Shown in pieces: positions 44,467 through 54,381 of a stretch of 64,000 bases of DNA. The position numbers and the translations under genes are program-made. Positions within the stretch are counted from its first letter, which is position 1. Each line of letters begins with the position of its first letter. The notes below the pieces were generated by a model. The model was given only the letters and a program-made list of their open reading frames with translations, ran no database searches and had not been told where the DNA came from. This DNA comes from Microvirga thermotolerans (GTDB lineage Bacteria > Pseudomonadota > Alphaproteobacteria > Rhizobiales > Beijerinckiaceae), in assembly GCF_009363855.1 (NCBI RefSeq), contig NZ_CP045423.1:2076001-2140000 (forward strand). The letters are read 5' to 3'.

Positions 44467-45671
44467 GCCGAGACCCTCTCGACCGGTCCGCCCGCGGCGT
44501 CGCGTGCCGCGAGCAGCTTCAGCATCTCGCGGGCGATGACCACCTTCTGGACCTCGGTCGCGCCCTCATAGATCCGCAGGGCGCGGATGTCCCGGTACAG
44601 TTCCTCGACCTTGGAGCCCTTGCGTACGCCCGCGCCGCCGAAGATCTGCACCGCCTTGTCGATCACGGTCTGGGCGGCCTCGGTCGCGTGCATCTTGGCG
44701 ATCGCGGCCTCGCGCGTGACCCGCGGCGCGCCCTGGTCCTTGGTCCAGGCGGCGCGGTAGACGGCGAGGGCCGCCGTATCCACGAGGGTCGCCATGTCCG
44801 CGAGCGCCGCCTGCGTCATCTGGAGATCCGCGAGGGGGGCTCCGAAGAGCCGCCGCGTCGCGGCATGCCGCAACGCCTCATCCATCGCCCGCCGCGCGAA
44901 GCCGAGGGCGGCGGCGCCGACAGTGGACCGGAAGACGTCGAGCGTCGCCATCGCGACCTTGAAGCCCTCCCCCGGCGCGCCGATCCGCTGTCCGACCGGA
45001 ACGCGGCAGCCGTCGAAACGCAGGGTCGCCAGGGGGTGCGGCGCGATCACCTCGATCCGGTCCTCCACGGTGAGGCCGGGGGCGTCCGCATCGACCATGA
45101 ACGCCGAAAGGCCCTTGGCGCCGGGCCCCTCCCCGGTCCGGGCGAAGACCACGTAATGATCCGCGATCCCGCCGTTGGAGATCCAGGTCTTCACCCCGTC
45201 GATCCGCACATGGCCGGGTCCGTCGGGATGCGCCGTGGTGCTCATGGCAGCGACATCCGAACCCGCCTCGGGCTCCGACAGGGCGAAGGCGGCAATCGCT
45301 TCGCCGCGGGCGACGGGGGGCAGATAGCGGTGCTTCAGGGCGTCGGAGCCGAACAGGGTCACCGCGCCGGTGCCGAGCCCCTGCATGGCGAAGGCGAAGT
45401 CCGCAAGGCCGTCCCGATAGGCCAGCGTCTCCCGCGACAGGCAGAGCAGGCGGACGTCGAAGGCCGGGCTCAGACCGCCGTAATCCTGCGGAACGACCGC
45501 CTTGAGCCAGCCCTCCTCGCCGAGCCGCCGCACGAGGGCGCGGCAGGTGGCGTCCACGTCCTCGTGACCGTTGTCCTCCAGCGCCGTATCCGCCCATTCC
45601 GCAAGCGCATGGGCGTAGCGTCTGTGGCGCTCCTCGAAGAACGGCCAGGAGAGATAGCTCGAATCGATCAC
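44463..45671 (-). CDS. Acyl-CoA dehydrogenase
   Basis: A 402-residue flavin-dependent acyl-CoA dehydrogenase. FAD/substrate blocks are [15 protein letters not shown] and [18 protein letters not shown]. The C-terminal block [23 protein letters not shown] contains the catalytic-base position. The start is taken as GTG at 45671, with GGGAGA five bases upstream and only one base after the crotonase stop; the upstream codons overlap that gene and lack similarity. It probably oxidises a ring-derived or ring-cleaved CoA thioester. Confidence 0.93.
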   Translation of the reverse strand: MIDSSYLSWPFFEERHRRYAHALAEWADTALEDNGHEDVDATCRALVRRLGEEGWLKAVVPQDYGGLSPAFDVRLLCLSRETLAYRDGLADFAFAMQGLGTGAVTLFGSDALKHRYLPPVARGEAIAAFALSEPEAGSDVAAMSTTAHPDGPGHVRIDGVKTWISNGGIADHYVVFARTGEGPGAKGLSAFMVDADAPGLTVEDRIEVIAPHPLATLRFDGCRVPVGQRIGAPGEGFKVAMATLDVFRSTVGAAALGFARRAMDEALRHAATRRLFGAPLADLQMTQAALADMATLVDTAALAVYRAAWTKDQGAPRVTREAAIAKMHATEAAQTVIDKAVQIFGGAGVRKGSKVEELYRDIRALRIYEGATEVQKVVIAREMLKLLAARDAAGGPVERVSA

Positions 45672-45672
45672 G

Positions 45673-46509
45673 TCAGTCTCCCTGGAATACCGGCTTTTCC
45701 TTCCTCGCGAAGGCATGGTAGGCGCGGGCGAAATCCTCCGTCGTCATGCACAGGGCCTGGGCGACCGCCTCGGCCTCGATGGCTTCCTCGACGGACATCG
45801 CCCATTCCATGGCGAGCATCCGCTTGGTCATCGTGTTGGCGTAAGTCGGCCCGGTGCCGATGGCGCGGGCGAGTTCCCCGGCCTCGGCGAGGAGGCTTTC
45901 CGCTGCGACGACACGGTTGAAGAAGCCCCAGCGCTCGCCCTCCTCGGCGCTCATGAAACGGCCCGTATAGAGCAGCTCTGAGGCCCGCCCCTGCCCGACG
46001 ATCCGGGGCAGGATCGCGCAGGCGCCCATGTCGCAGCCCGCCAGCCCCACCTTGTTGAACAGGAAGGCCACCCGCGCCGCCGGTGTCGCCAGACGCAGGT
46101 CCGACGCCATGGCAACGATCGCGCCGGCCCCGGCGCAGATCCCGTCCACCGCGGCGACGATGGGCTGCGGCGCGGCGCGCATGGCCTTGACCAGTTCGCC
46201 GGTCATCCGGGTGAAGGCCGTCAGCCCCTTCGTGTTCATCTCGACCAGGGGGCCGATGATCTCGAAGACGTCGCCGCCGGAGGAAAAGTTGCCGCCCGCG
46301 CCGGTCACCACGACGGCCTTTATCCCCTCGTCCCTGGCGCAGGCATGGAAGAAGTCGGTCAGCTCCCGGTAGCTCTCGAAGGTGAGCGGGTTCTTCCTCT
46401 CCGGCCGGTTGAGCGTGACCGTCGCCACGGGCCCCTGGACGGAGAGAAGGAAATGACGCGGACGATATTCCGACAGCGGCAGCGTGACCGGATTGGCGGC
46501 ATGGGTCAT
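45673..46509 (-). CDS. Crotonase-fold enoyl-CoA hydratase/isomerase family protein, atypical active site
   Basis: A 278-residue crotonase. Oxyanion-hole segments are [13 protein letters not shown] and [16 protein letters not shown]. The two catalytic glutamates of classical enoyl-CoA hydratase are not conserved: the first (in GGCEL) aligns with Ile in AGAIV, and the second (PEI/PEV) falls in FLFNKVGL. An Asp is present in GLAGCDMGA, close to the position used by dienoyl-CoA isomerases. A different reaction (isomerase, hydrolase or ring-opening) is therefore likely. The start overlaps the MarR stop (ATGA). Confidence 0.9.
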   Translation of the reverse strand: MTHAANPVTLPLSEYRPRHFLLSVQGPVATVTLNRPERKNPLTFESYRELTDFFHACARDEGIKAVVVTGAGGNFSSGGDVFEIIGPLVEMNTKGLTAFTRMTGELVKAMRAAPQPIVAAVDGICAGAGAIVAMASDLRLATPAARVAFLFNKVGLAGCDMGACAILPRIVGQGRASELLYTGRFMSAEEGERWGFFNRVVAAESLLAEAGELARAIGTGPTYANTMTKRMLAMEWAMSVEEAIEAEAVAQALCMTTEDFARAYHAFARKEKPVFQGD

Positions 46510-47015
46510 GACGCGTCTCCCGACATGGCGCGGCGGGCGGAAAGCTTGGTCTTGGCGAGAAGGCGCATGAGGTCGCGCTGCTCCTTTTGCGTGAGGTCAC
46601 CGAACAGCTCGGCGATCCAGGACTCGTGCTCGGCGGCCATGGCCCGGAACTCCGCCTGGCCGGCGGGCGTGAGCCGGATGATCTGCGCCCGCCGGTCGAA
46701 CTCGGACACCCGGCGGTCGAGATGGCCGGAGGCGACGAGCCGGTCCACGAGCCCGGTCAGATTCCCGTTCGAGACCATCATCCGCCTGGACAGGTCGGAA
46801 AGGGTCATCCCATCGGGGGCCTTGTCGAGTTGCGCCATCAGGTCGAAGCGCGGAAGCGTGACGTCGAAGCGCTCGCGCAGGCGGCGCCGCACCTCACCCT
46901 CGATGAGATTCGAACAGGTGAGGAGGCGCAGCCACAGCCGAAGCTCGTCGCGGTGGTCCTCGGGCATCTCGACCGCCTTGGTCTCGGCATCGAGAGGGAT
47001 GGCCTGATCGCTCAT
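46506..47015 (-). CDS. MarR-family transcriptional regulator
   Basis: A 169-residue winged helix-turn-helix repressor. The recognition region is [33 protein letters not shown], with the wing [14 protein letters not shown]. MarR proteins of aromatic-CoA pathways usually bind the aryl-CoA as inducer. It lies inside the operon, 1 bp after the SDR stop and overlapping the crotonase start, so it is autoregulated if it controls the operon promoter. The palindromes at 50167-50190 and 51938-51959 are likely operators. The ATG at 47015 is chosen by spacing. Confidence 0.93.
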   Translation of the reverse strand: MSDQAIPLDAETKAVEMPEDHRDELRLWLRLLTCSNLIEGEVRRRLRERFDVTLPRFDLMAQLDKAPDGMTLSDLSRRMMVSNGNLTGLVDRLVASGHLDRRVSEFDRRAQIIRLTPAGQAEFRAMAAEHESWIAELFGDLTQKEQRDLMRLLAKTKLSARRAMSGDAS

Positions 47016-47016
47016 G

Positions 47017-47784
47017 TCAGATCTCCCCTCCCGCAACGGCGATGGCCTGCCCGGTGACGGAGCGCGCGTTGTCGCCGCACAGCCAGAGCACGGCATCGGC
47101 GACCTCCTTCGGATCGACGAGACGCCCCTGAGGATTGTGCTTCACGAACTCGCCCAGCGCCTCCTCACGGCTGCGGCCGGTCTTCTCCACGATGCGGTCC
47201 AGGCTCTCCGCAACGAGGTCCGTGTCCGTGAAGCCGGGGCAGACGGCGTTGACGGTCACGCCCGTCCGGGCGGTTTCCAGGGCGAGCGACCGGACCAGCC
47301 CCACAACCGCGTGCTTGGCGGCGCAATAGGCCGTGACATAAGGATAGCCTTTCAGACCTGCCGTCGAGGCGACGGCGACGATGCGCCCGAATCCCTGCTC
47401 GATCATCGACCCGAGCACCGCCTGGGCCGCGTTGGCGACCCCGAGGAGGTTCACGTCGAGCATCCGGCGGAACACGTCCGGCCCGGACTTGAGGAAGGGC
47501 AGGGATTCCGCCGCGCCCGCGTTGGCGATCAGCAGGTCGACGGGACCGCGTCCGGCGGCCGCCTCGCGAACGGCCGCGACGACGGCCTCACGGTCCGTCA
47601 CGTCCGCGACCGCGAAGCCGCGCGCGGCCCCCTGGCGCACCGCACTCTCGAGAGCGGCACGATCGCGGCCGGTGACGGTCACGGTCGCGCCTGCCTGCGT
47701 CAGGGCCTCCGCGATGGCCCGTCCGATGCCGCGCCCCCCGCCCGTGACGAGGGCGTGGCGCCCCTGAAGATCGTTTCCGCTCAT
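47017..47784 (-). CDS. SDR-family NAD(P)-dependent dehydrogenase
   Basis: A 255-residue short-chain dehydrogenase. The cofactor motif is TGGGRGIG, NAG is in IANAGAAES, and the catalytic set is Ser in VASTAGLKG and YxxxK in AYCAAKHA. An Arg-rich GRDR after strand 2 allows NADP. It starts one base after the stop of the monooxygenase/reductase gene. In the operon it is likely a beta-hydroxyacyl-CoA or cyclic-alcohol dehydrogenase acting on the dearomatised ring. Confidence 0.92.
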   Translation of the reverse strand: MSGNDLQGRHALVTGGGRGIGRAIAEALTQAGATVTVTGRDRAALESAVRQGAARGFAVADVTDREAVVAAVREAAAGRGPVDLLIANAGAAESLPFLKSGPDVFRRMLDVNLLGVANAAQAVLGSMIEQGFGRIVAVASTAGLKGYPYVTAYCAAKHAVVGLVRSLALETARTGVTVNAVCPGFTDTDLVAESLDRIVEKTGRSREEALGEFVKHNPQGRLVDPKEVADAVLWLCGDNARSVTGQAIAVAGGEI

Positions 47785-47785
47785 C

Positions 47786-50140
47786 TCATTCCGCGGCGAG
47801 AGACGTTTCTCCCGCCTCCATCTTCAGCTCGGCCCGCGTCTTCGGCCGGGCGCGGATCTTGAGATCCTCGAAGTCCTGCCGGTCGCGAACGGAGTTACGG
47901 AAGATCTGGTCCTTACCCGGAAGGTACTGGGGCGGGCAATGGATGTCGCCGGCCCCGTACCAGGCAGCCGCCTTCATGGCGAAGAACGGATCGACGAGAT
48001 GGGGACGACCGAGGGCGACGAGATCGGCGCGGCCTGCCGCGAGGATCGTGTTCACCTGGTCCGCCGTGGTGATGTTGCCGACGCACATGGTCGCGACCCG
48101 GGCCTCGTTGCGGACCTGGTCGGCGAACGGCGTCTGGAACATGCGCCCGTAGATCGGCCGGGCCTCCCGCACGGTCTGGCCCGTGGAGACGTCGACGAGA
48201 TCGACCCCATGCTCCGCGAAGGCGCGGGCGATGGCGACCGAGTCGTCGCCGGTCGTGCCGCCCTCGGCCCAGTCGGTCGCGGAGATGCGCACCGACATGG
48301 GCTTGTGCGCGGGCCAGACCTCGCGCATGGCGTCGAAGACCTCGAGCGGAAAGCGCAGGCGGTTCTCCAGGGAGCCGCCGTATTCGTCCGTCCTCCGGTT
48401 GGTCAGCGGCGAGATGAAGCTGGCGAGGAGATAGCCGTGGGCGCAGTGGAGTTCGAGCATGTCGAACCCGGCCCTCTCGCCGCGCTCGGCGGCGGCCACG
48501 AACTGCGCCTTGATCCGGTCCATGTCCTCCCGCGTGACCTCGCGCGGGACCTGGCTGTCCGGGAAATAGGGAATCGGCGAGGCGGAGCAGATGTCCCAGG
48601 CCCCCTCCTCCAGCGGCCGGTCGATTCCCTCCCACATGAGCTTGGTCGCGCCCTTGCGGCCCGCATGGCCGAGCTGGAGGCAGATCTTCGCGGCGGAATG
48701 GGTGTGGACGAAATCCACGATGCGCTTCCAGGCCGCCTCCTGCTCGTCGTTCCACATGCCCGTGCAGCCGAGGGTGATCCGCGCCTCCGGCGACACGCAG
48801 GTCATTTCGGTGAAGACGAGCCCTGCCCCGCCCGTCGCCCGCGAGCCGTAGTGGACCAGGTGCCAGTCGCCGGGAACGCCGTCCACCGCCGAGTACATGT
48901 CCATGGGCGACATCACGACCCGGTTCGCGAGAACCATGTCGCGCAGGCGGAGCGGCTGGAACATGGGCGCCGCGGGCCTGTCGACGGGAACGTCGAACCC
49001 TGCCTTCCGCACCTGCTTCGCGAACATCCGGTCGACCTCGGCGACGAAGTCGGGGGCGCGCAGGCGCAGGTTGTCGTAGGTGATCGCCTTCGAGCGCGTC
49101 ATGACGCCGAAGGAGAACTGCACCGGGTCGAAGTCCCAGAAGCGGGCGACGTGCTCGAACCAGACGAGCGAAACGTCGGCGGCGTGCTGCGTCTTCTCGA
49201 CCTCCTCGCGCCGGCCGGTCTCGTAGAGCGCCAGCGCCCCGTCGACGGAAGGATCGCGGCGGAACGCCTCGTAGAGCGCGATGGCATCCTCCATGGCGAG
49301 CTTGGTGCCGGAGCCGATGGAGAAATGCGCCGACGCCTTCGCGTCGCCGAGCAGCACCATGTTGCCGCGCACCCAGCGCTTGTTCCGGATCATCGGGAAA
49401 TTGCGCCAGATGGAGCGGTTCGTCAGGACCTTGTGCCCCCCGAGGAACCAGCCGAAGACCTTCTCCATCAGGGCGGCGGATTCGGCCTCGCTCATGTGGC
49501 CGAGCCCCGCGCGCTCGAAGGTTTCCGGATCGGTTTCGAACACCCAGGTCGAGCGGTTCGCCTCGTATTGGTAGGCATGGGCGATGAACGGACCCCATTC
49601 CGTTTCCTGGAAGATGAACGTGAAGGCATCGAGGGGCCGGGTGGAGCCCATCCAGGCGAACTTGTTGGGGCGCAGGTCCACCTCGGGCTGGAAGTGGTCC
49701 GCATAACGCTCGCGGAAGCGGCTGTTGATGCCGTCCGCCACGACGACGAGATCGGCATCCGCGAACAGGGCCTCGTCGTCCACCTCGGCCTCGTAGTGCA
49801 GCTTCACGCCGAGCTCGGCCGCGCGGTCCTGGAGGATGAGGAGAAGGGTGCGGCGGGAGCAGCCGCAGAACCCGTTGCCGCCGATCCGGTGCTCGGTGCC
49901 CTTGAAGTGGATGGCGATGTCGTCCCAGTACGCGAACTCGCGGGTGATGCGCTCGTAGCTCGGCCGGTCGTACCTCTCGAAATTGTCGAGGGTCGCATCG
50001 GAGAACACCACGCCGAAGCCGAAGGTGTCGTCGGCGCGGTTGCGCTCGTAGACGGTCACCTCGGCCTCCGGCCGATGCTTCTTCATCAGGATCGCGAAGT
50101 AGAGCCCGGCCGGGCCGCCGCCGACGATTGCCGTTTTCAT
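47786..50140 (-). CDS. abmA: Fused 2-aminobenzoyl-CoA (or salicylyl-CoA) monooxygenase/reductase
   Basis: A 784-residue two-domain flavoprotein. Residues 1 to about 370 are a class A flavin monooxygenase: [15 protein letters not shown], a DG motif in [14 protein letters not shown], and [24 protein letters not shown]. From about 390 on is an old-yellow-enzyme domain: [34 protein letters not shown] and [14 protein letters not shown]. This fusion is that of Azoarcus 2-aminobenzoyl-CoA monooxygenase/reductase and of the proteins annotated salicylyl-CoA 5-hydroxylase. It hydroxylates C5 and then reduces the ring, giving a 2-amino-5-oxo-cyclohexene carboxyl-CoA when anthraniloyl-CoA is used. It heads the operon. 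The ATG at 50140 is preferred over GTG 50149. Confidence 0.93.
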   Translation of the reverse strand: MKTAIVGGGPAGLYFAILMKKHRPEAEVTVYERNRADDTFGFGVVFSDATLDNFERYDRPSYERITREFAYWDDIAIHFKGTEHRIGGNGFCGCSRRTLLLILQDRAAELGVKLHYEAEVDDEALFADADLVVVADGINSRFRERYADHFQPEVDLRPNKFAWMGSTRPLDAFTFIFQETEWGPFIAHAYQYEANRSTWVFETDPETFERAGLGHMSEAESAALMEKVFGWFLGGHKVLTNRSIWRNFPMIRNKRWVRGNMVLLGDAKASAHFSIGSGTKLAMEDAIALYEAFRRDPSVDGALALYETGRREEVEKTQHAADVSLVWFEHVARFWDFDPVQFSFGVMTRSKAITYDNLRLRAPDFVAEVDRMFAKQVRKAGFDVPVDRPAAPMFQPLRLRDMVLANRVVMSPMDMYSAVDGVPGDWHLVHYGSRATGGAGLVFTEMTCVSPEARITLGCTGMWNDEQEAAWKRIVDFVHTHSAAKICLQLGHAGRKGATKLMWEGIDRPLEEGAWDICSASPIPYFPDSQVPREVTREDMDRIKAQFVAAAERGERAGFDMLELHCAHGYLLASFISPLTNRRTDEYGGSLENRLRFPLEVFDAMREVWPAHKPMSVRISATDWAEGGTTGDDSVAIARAFAEHGVDLVDVSTGQTVREARPIYGRMFQTPFADQVRNEARVATMCVGNITTADQVNTILAAGRADLVALGRPHLVDPFFAMKAAAWYGAGDIHCPPQYLPGKDQIFRNSVRDRQDFEDLKIRARPKTRAELKMEAGETSLAAE

Positions 50141-50166
50141 GAGAGCCACACCCGAGAGTGAACGGA

Positions 50167-50190
50167 AATTATTTTAAGCTTAAAGCAATT
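50167..50190. promoter_or_regulatory. Palindromic operator, monooxygenase promoter (putative MarR box 1)
   Basis: A 24-base imperfect palindrome with perfect core TTTAAGCTTAAA (50173-50184) and AATT outer arms lies between the ligase stop and the monooxygenase start. The left part ATTATTTTAAGCTT matches 13 of 14 bases with the second site at 51938. Confidence 0.7.
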
Positions 50191-50195
50191 CCAGA

Positions 50196-51851
50196 TCAAG
50201 CGGCGGAAGCCCGGCTGGAGGCGGTCTCACCCCCCTGCTGCGCGAGCTGGCGCAGGGCGAAACGCTGGAGCTTGCCCGTCTGCGTCCGGGGAAGCCTGTC
50301 CATGTACTCGATGGCCCGCGGGTACTTGTAGGGGGCGATCTCGGCCTTGACGTGGTCCTGCAGCGCCTTCGTCAGCTCGGGGCCGGGAGCATGGCCGTCC
50401 CGCAGGACGACGTAGGCCTTCACGATCATGCCGCGCTCCGCATCGGGCACGCCGACCACGCCGCACTCGGCGACGGCCGGATGGGTGAGCAGCGCCGCCT
50501 CCACCTCGGGACCGGCGATGTTGTAGCCGGCGGAGACGATCATGTCGTCGGAGCGGGCCTGGTACCAGAAGTAGCCGTCCTCATCCATGAGGTAGGTGTC
50601 GCCGCTGATGTTCCAGCCGTTCTGGACGTACTTCCGCTGCCGCTCGTCCGCGAGATAGCGGCAGCCGGTCGGGCCGCGGATGGCGAGGCGGCCGATGGAG
50701 CCGGGCGGCAGGTCGCGCCCCTCCTCGTCGACGATCTTCGCCTCGTAGCCGGGAACGGGCTTTCCCGTCGCTCCGGGCCGGATCTCCTCCTCACGCGCCG
50801 CGATGAAGATGTGGAGCATCTCCGTGGCTCCGATGCCGTCCATGAGGCTGATGCCGGTCGCCGCCTTCCAGGCGTTGAAGGTGTCCTTGGGCAGCGGCTC
50901 GCCTGCGGAGACGCATTTGCGCAGGCTGGAAATGTCGTGGTCCTTCAGCTTCGGAATCATGGCCCGGTACGCTGTCGGCGCCGTGAAGCAGATCGTTGCC
51001 CGATACTTGGCGATCGCCGGCAGCAGGTCGTCGGGCCCCGCCTTCTCCAGAAGCACCGTGGAGGCGCCGATCCGCATCGGGAAAAGGACGATGCCGCCCA
51101 GCCCGAAGGTGAAGGCGAGCGGGGGCGATCCGATGAAGCGGTCCGACGGCTCGGCTCGCAGGATGTTGCCGGCATAGGCGTCGCAGACCGCGAGCATGTC
51201 CCTGTGGAAATGCATGGTGCCCTTCGGCTCGCCGGTCGTGCCGGAGGTGAACCCGATGAGGCATACGTCGTCCGCCGCCGTTTCGACTGCCTGGAATTCC
51301 GGCGAGGCGTCGGCCAGCAGGGCCTCGAGGCTGTCGGTCGCGCCGGAGCCCCAGTAGACCACGTGGCGCAGGTCCGGGGACATGGCCCGCGCCTTCTCCA
51401 TCTCCTCCGCGAGCCGGTGGTCGCAGAAGGCAATGGCGATCTTGGCCTTGGCGACGGGATAGGCGATCTCCTTCGCGCGCAGGAGCGGCATGGTCGCCAC
51501 GACGACCCCACCGGCCTTCAGCACCGCGAGATAGAGCGCGACCATCGTCGGGTTGTTGGCGGAGCGCAGGAGCACCCGGTTGCCGGGCACGAAGCCGAGC
51601 TTGCCCACGAGCACGTTGCAGATCCGGTTCACGCGCTCCTGGAGCTCCCGGTAGGTGAGCGTCTCGGTCGGGCTGATGAGGCAGGGGGCGTCGCCCCTGC
51701 CCTCCTCCACCCAGCGGTCCAGGAAGGCCGCCGCGCAGTTCAGGCGCTCGGGATACCGAAGCTCGGGCCGGTCGAAGAGGAAGGTCGGCCACTGATCCTG
51801 CGGGGGAAGGTTGTCTTTCGCGAAAGTGTCGACATGAGCCGTGTAAGCCAT
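50196..51851 (-). CDS. abmG: 2-aminobenzoate-CoA ligase (benzoate-CoA ligase family)
   Basis: A 551-residue ANL-superfamily ligase. The P-loop block FTSGTTGEPKGTMHFHRDM is the form seen in 2-aminobenzoate/benzoate-CoA ligases. Other motifs are MDGIGATEMLHIF, GYFWYQARSDDMIVSAGYNI and the catalytic Lys region PRTQTGKLQRF. It activates an aromatic acid to its CoA thioester with ATP. The ATG at 51851 has AGAGGA about eight bases upstream. It lies 55 bp upstream of the monooxygenase gene and shares a divergent promoter region with the ABC transporter. Anthranilate is the most likely substrate by context; salicylate is the main alternative. Confidence 0.92.
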   Translation of the reverse strand: MAYTAHVDTFAKDNLPPQDQWPTFLFDRPELRYPERLNCAAAFLDRWVEEGRGDAPCLISPTETLTYRELQERVNRICNVLVGKLGFVPGNRVLLRSANNPTMVALYLAVLKAGGVVVATMPLLRAKEIAYPVAKAKIAIAFCDHRLAEEMEKARAMSPDLRHVVYWGSGATDSLEALLADASPEFQAVETAADDVCLIGFTSGTTGEPKGTMHFHRDMLAVCDAYAGNILRAEPSDRFIGSPPLAFTFGLGGIVLFPMRIGASTVLLEKAGPDDLLPAIAKYRATICFTAPTAYRAMIPKLKDHDISSLRKCVSAGEPLPKDTFNAWKAATGISLMDGIGATEMLHIFIAAREEEIRPGATGKPVPGYEAKIVDEEGRDLPPGSIGRLAIRGPTGCRYLADERQRKYVQNGWNISGDTYLMDEDGYFWYQARSDDMIVSAGYNIAGPEVEAALLTHPAVAECGVVGVPDAERGMIVKAYVVLRDGHAPGPELTKALQDHVKAEIAPYKYPRAIEYMDRLPRTQTGKLQRFALRQLAQQGGETASSRASAA

Positions 51852-51937
51852 CGTCCGTTCCTCTGTCCGGTCGCTTCGGGCCGGCGTCGTTCGATGCGCC
51901 GGCCTCAGCGGAACAATCCGCTTGAAGAATTCCCAAA

Positions 51938-51959
51938 ATTATTTAAAGCTTCAAATAAT
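51938..51959. promoter_or_regulatory. Palindromic operator, ligase/transporter divergent promoter (putative MarR box 2)
   Basis: ATTATTTAAAGCTTCAAATAAT is a 22-base palindrome broken at one base pair. It is 87 bp upstream of the ligase ATG and 180 bp upstream of the transporter binding-protein ATG. It shares the core and left arm with box 1. Confidence 0.75.
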
Positions 51960-52139
51960 GCTTGGCAATCCCGGAGAGGTGGTCCGAGCAGCCCGGCGCC
52001 GCCGAAAGGGAGTGTTCGGACGGCTCGATTTGCGGCAGATTACTGCCGCGCTTGAACGGGGCCGCCTTCGCCCCGCCGGAGATGAAAGACGCGCAGCGCG
52101 GCACACCGCGCGCAGGGAACAGCCATTCGGGAGTTGATG

Positions 52140-53315
52140 ATGAACCTGACAATCAAGAGCCTCGGCCTTGCAGCCGCCTTCGGCCTCGCGGCATCGCCGG
52201 CCCTGGCGCAGGAGAAGCTGAAGGTCGGCCTGCTTCTGACCCTTTCGGGCCCCTCCGCCGTGCTGGGCCAGCAGGCGAGGGACGGCTTCCAGCTCGCGCT
52301 CAAGGACCTGGGCGGCAAGCTCGGCGGGCGCGACGTGGAGGTGATCGTCGTCGACGACGAGCTGAAGCCCGACGTCGCCGTCACCAAGGTCAAAGGCCTT
52401 CTGGAGCGGGACAAGGTCGACTTCGTCGTCGGCCCGATCTTCTCCAACGTCGCCGTCGCGGTGCACAAGCCGATCGTCGACGCCAAGACCTTCTACATCA
52501 GCACCAATGCCGGCCCGTCCAACCTCGCGGGCAAGAGCTGCAGCCCGTATTTCTTCGCCACCTCGTACCAGAACGACCAGAACCACGAGGTCCTCGGCAA
52601 GGTCGCCCAGGACCGGGGCTACAAGCGGGTCTATCTGCTGGCGCCCAACTACCAGGCCGGCAAGGACGCGCTGGCGGGCTTCAAGCGCCACTACAAGGGC
52701 GAGATCGTCGAGGAATCCTACGTTCCGCTCAACACGCTCGACTTCCAGTCCGAGCTCGCGAAGATCGCCTCCATGAAGCCCGACGCGATCTTCACCTTCA
52801 TGCCGGGCGGCATGGGCGTGAACCTGGTGAAGCAGTACCGCGCCGCCGGCCTCGCCGACCGCATTCCCTTCCTGTCGGCCTTCACGGTGGACGAGTCGAC
52901 GCTTCCCGCGCAGCAGGACGCCGCGGTCGGCATGTACGGCGGCTCCAACTGGGCGCCGAACCTGAATACGCCGCAGAACAAGGCCTTCGTGAAGGAATAC
53001 GAGGCGGCCTACAACAGCGTCCCCGGCTCCTACGCCATGCACGCCTATGACGCCGCCCTCCTGATCGACAGCGCCCTCAAGGCGACCGGCGGCAAGACCG
53101 AGGACAAGGACGCCCTGCGCGCCGCCCTCAAGAAGGCGGACTTCAAGTCCCTGCGCGGCGACTTCAAGTTCGGCGCGAACGGCTTCCCGATCCAGGACTT
53201 CTACCTTGTGAAGGTCGCCAAGCGGCCCGACGGCAAGTTCCAGACGGAAATCGAGGAAAAGGTGTTCGACGACTACACGGACGCCTATGCGAAGGAATGC
53301 GCGGCGACGAACTGA
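52140..53315 (+). CDS. ABC transporter substrate-binding protein (LivJ-like)
   Basis: A 391-residue periplasmic binding protein of the branched-chain amino acid type (Peripla_BP_6). The signal peptide MNLTIKSLGLAAAFGLAASPALAQ is cut after ALA. Typical blocks are VGLLLTLSGPSAVLGQQARDGFQLA, VDFVVGPIFSNVAVAV and FTFMPGGMGVNLVKQYRAAGL. The third of three tandem starts (TTG 52134, ATG 52137, ATG 52140) has GGGAG six bases upstream. Proteins of this type in aromatic clusters often bind aromatic acids. It leads a six-gene plus-strand operon divergent from the ligase. Confidence 0.93.
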   Translation: MNLTIKSLGLAAAFGLAASPALAQEKLKVGLLLTLSGPSAVLGQQARDGFQLALKDLGGKLGGRDVEVIVVDDELKPDVAVTKVKGLLERDKVDFVVGPIFSNVAVAVHKPIVDAKTFYISTNAGPSNLAGKSCSPYFFATSYQNDQNHEVLGKVAQDRGYKRVYLLAPNYQAGKDALAGFKRHYKGEIVEESYVPLNTLDFQSELAKIASMKPDAIFTFMPGGMGVNLVKQYRAAGLADRIPFLSAFTVDESTLPAQQDAAVGMYGGSNWAPNLNTPQNKAFVKEYEAAYNSVPGSYAMHAYDAALLIDSALKATGGKTEDKDALRAALKKADFKSLRGDFKFGANGFPIQDFYLVKVAKRPDGKFQTEIEEKVFDDYTDAYAKECAATN

Positions 53316-53333
53316 GCCGCGCCTTTCCCCAAT

Positions 53334-53357
53334 CCGTCCCGGGTAATCCCGGGACGG
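53334..53357 (+). promoter_or_regulatory. Intercistronic hairpin between binding-protein and permease genes
   Basis: CCGTCCCGGG, loop TAAT, CCCGGGACGG: a perfect 10-bp stem, 18 bp after the binding-protein stop and 95 bp before the permease gene. There is no T tract. Such hairpins can protect the upstream message or reduce read-through, giving more binding protein than permease. Confidence 0.65.
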
Positions 53358-53451
53358 TCCGTCGTAACGCGAGAAGAGCGGACCGCCCGCGGCCGATGCG
53401 CAAACGGGAAGCGCCCGGGCGGCTTCGCTCCTCATCGCCCATGAAGCGCCG

Positions 53452-54372
53452 ATGACACCGACCCTCTTTTTCATTCAGGCCCTGAACGGCCTTCAGTTCG
53501 GGCTCATCCTGTTCCTCATCGCCGCGGGCCTCACGCTCGTGTTCGGCGTCATGGATTTCATCAACCTGGCACACGGCGTCCAGTACATGGTGGGAGCCTA
53601 CCTCGTGGCCGCATTCACCGCCTGGACGGGAAATTTCGGCTGGGGGCTCCTTCTCGCGCTGCCGACCGCCCTCGCCTTCGGGCTCCTCCTGGAGGTACTC
53701 GTCTTCCGCCATCTCTACGACCGCGACCATCTCGACCAGGTGCTCGCCACCTTCGGCGTGATCGTGTTCCTGAACCAGGCCGTGAAGTTCATCTGGGGCG
53801 CCGCGCCCCTCAACGTGCCCGTGCCGGAAATTCTTTCGGGCTCCGTAGAGATCGCCGACGGCCTGCTCTATCCCGTCTACCGCCTCGCGATCATCGCGGC
53901 TGGGCTGGCGGTGGCGGGACTTCTCTACGTGCTCGTCAGCCACACGCGCGTCGGCATGCTGGTGCGGGCTGGCGCCACCAACCCGCAGATGGTCTCGGCG
54001 CTCGGCGTGAACATCCAGCGCCTGTTCATGGTGGTGTTCGGCTTCGGAGCCATGCTCGCGGGGTTTGCGGGCGCCATGGTCGCGCCGATCCTCTCCGTCG
54101 AGCCGGGCATGGGCGACAACATCCTCATCCTTGCCTTCGTCGTGATCGTGATCGGCGGCATCGGGTCGATCCGGGGTGCCTTTCTGGCCGCGATCCTCAT
54201 CGGCCTCGTAGACACGGTGGGCCGCTCCTTCGCCCCGAACCTCCTGCGGTTCTTCCTCGACCCTGCCACGGCCAGCCAGACGGGCCGCGCCGTCGCTCCC
54301 ATGCTCATCTACATCTTCATGGCGGCCATCCTGTTCTTCCGGCCCTCCGGCCTCTTCCCCGCCAAGCGCTAG
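53452..54372 (+). CDS. Branched-chain-type ABC transporter permease (LivH-like)
   Basis: A 306-residue inner-membrane permease with about eight spans. The start LNGLQFGLILFLIAAGLTLVFGVMDFINLAHG is diagnostic for LivH. The EAA-like cytoplasmic loop is RVGMLVRAGATNPQMVSALGVN. It pairs with the LivM-like permease downstream by 9 bp. There is no strong Shine-Dalgarno, so coupling to the upstream cistron is not obvious. Confidence 0.94.
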   Translation: MTPTLFFIQALNGLQFGLILFLIAAGLTLVFGVMDFINLAHGVQYMVGAYLVAAFTAWTGNFGWGLLLALPTALAFGLLLEVLVFRHLYDRDHLDQVLATFGVIVFLNQAVKFIWGAAPLNVPVPEILSGSVEIADGLLYPVYRLAIIAAGLAVAGLLYVLVSHTRVGMLVRAGATNPQMVSALGVNIQRLFMVVFGFGAMLAGFAGAMVAPILSVEPGMGDNILILAFVVIVIGGIGSIRGAFLAAILIGLVDTVGRSFAPNLLRFFLDPATASQTGRAVAPMLIYIFMAAILFFRPSGLFPAKR

Positions 54373-54381
54373 GGTGCAGCC

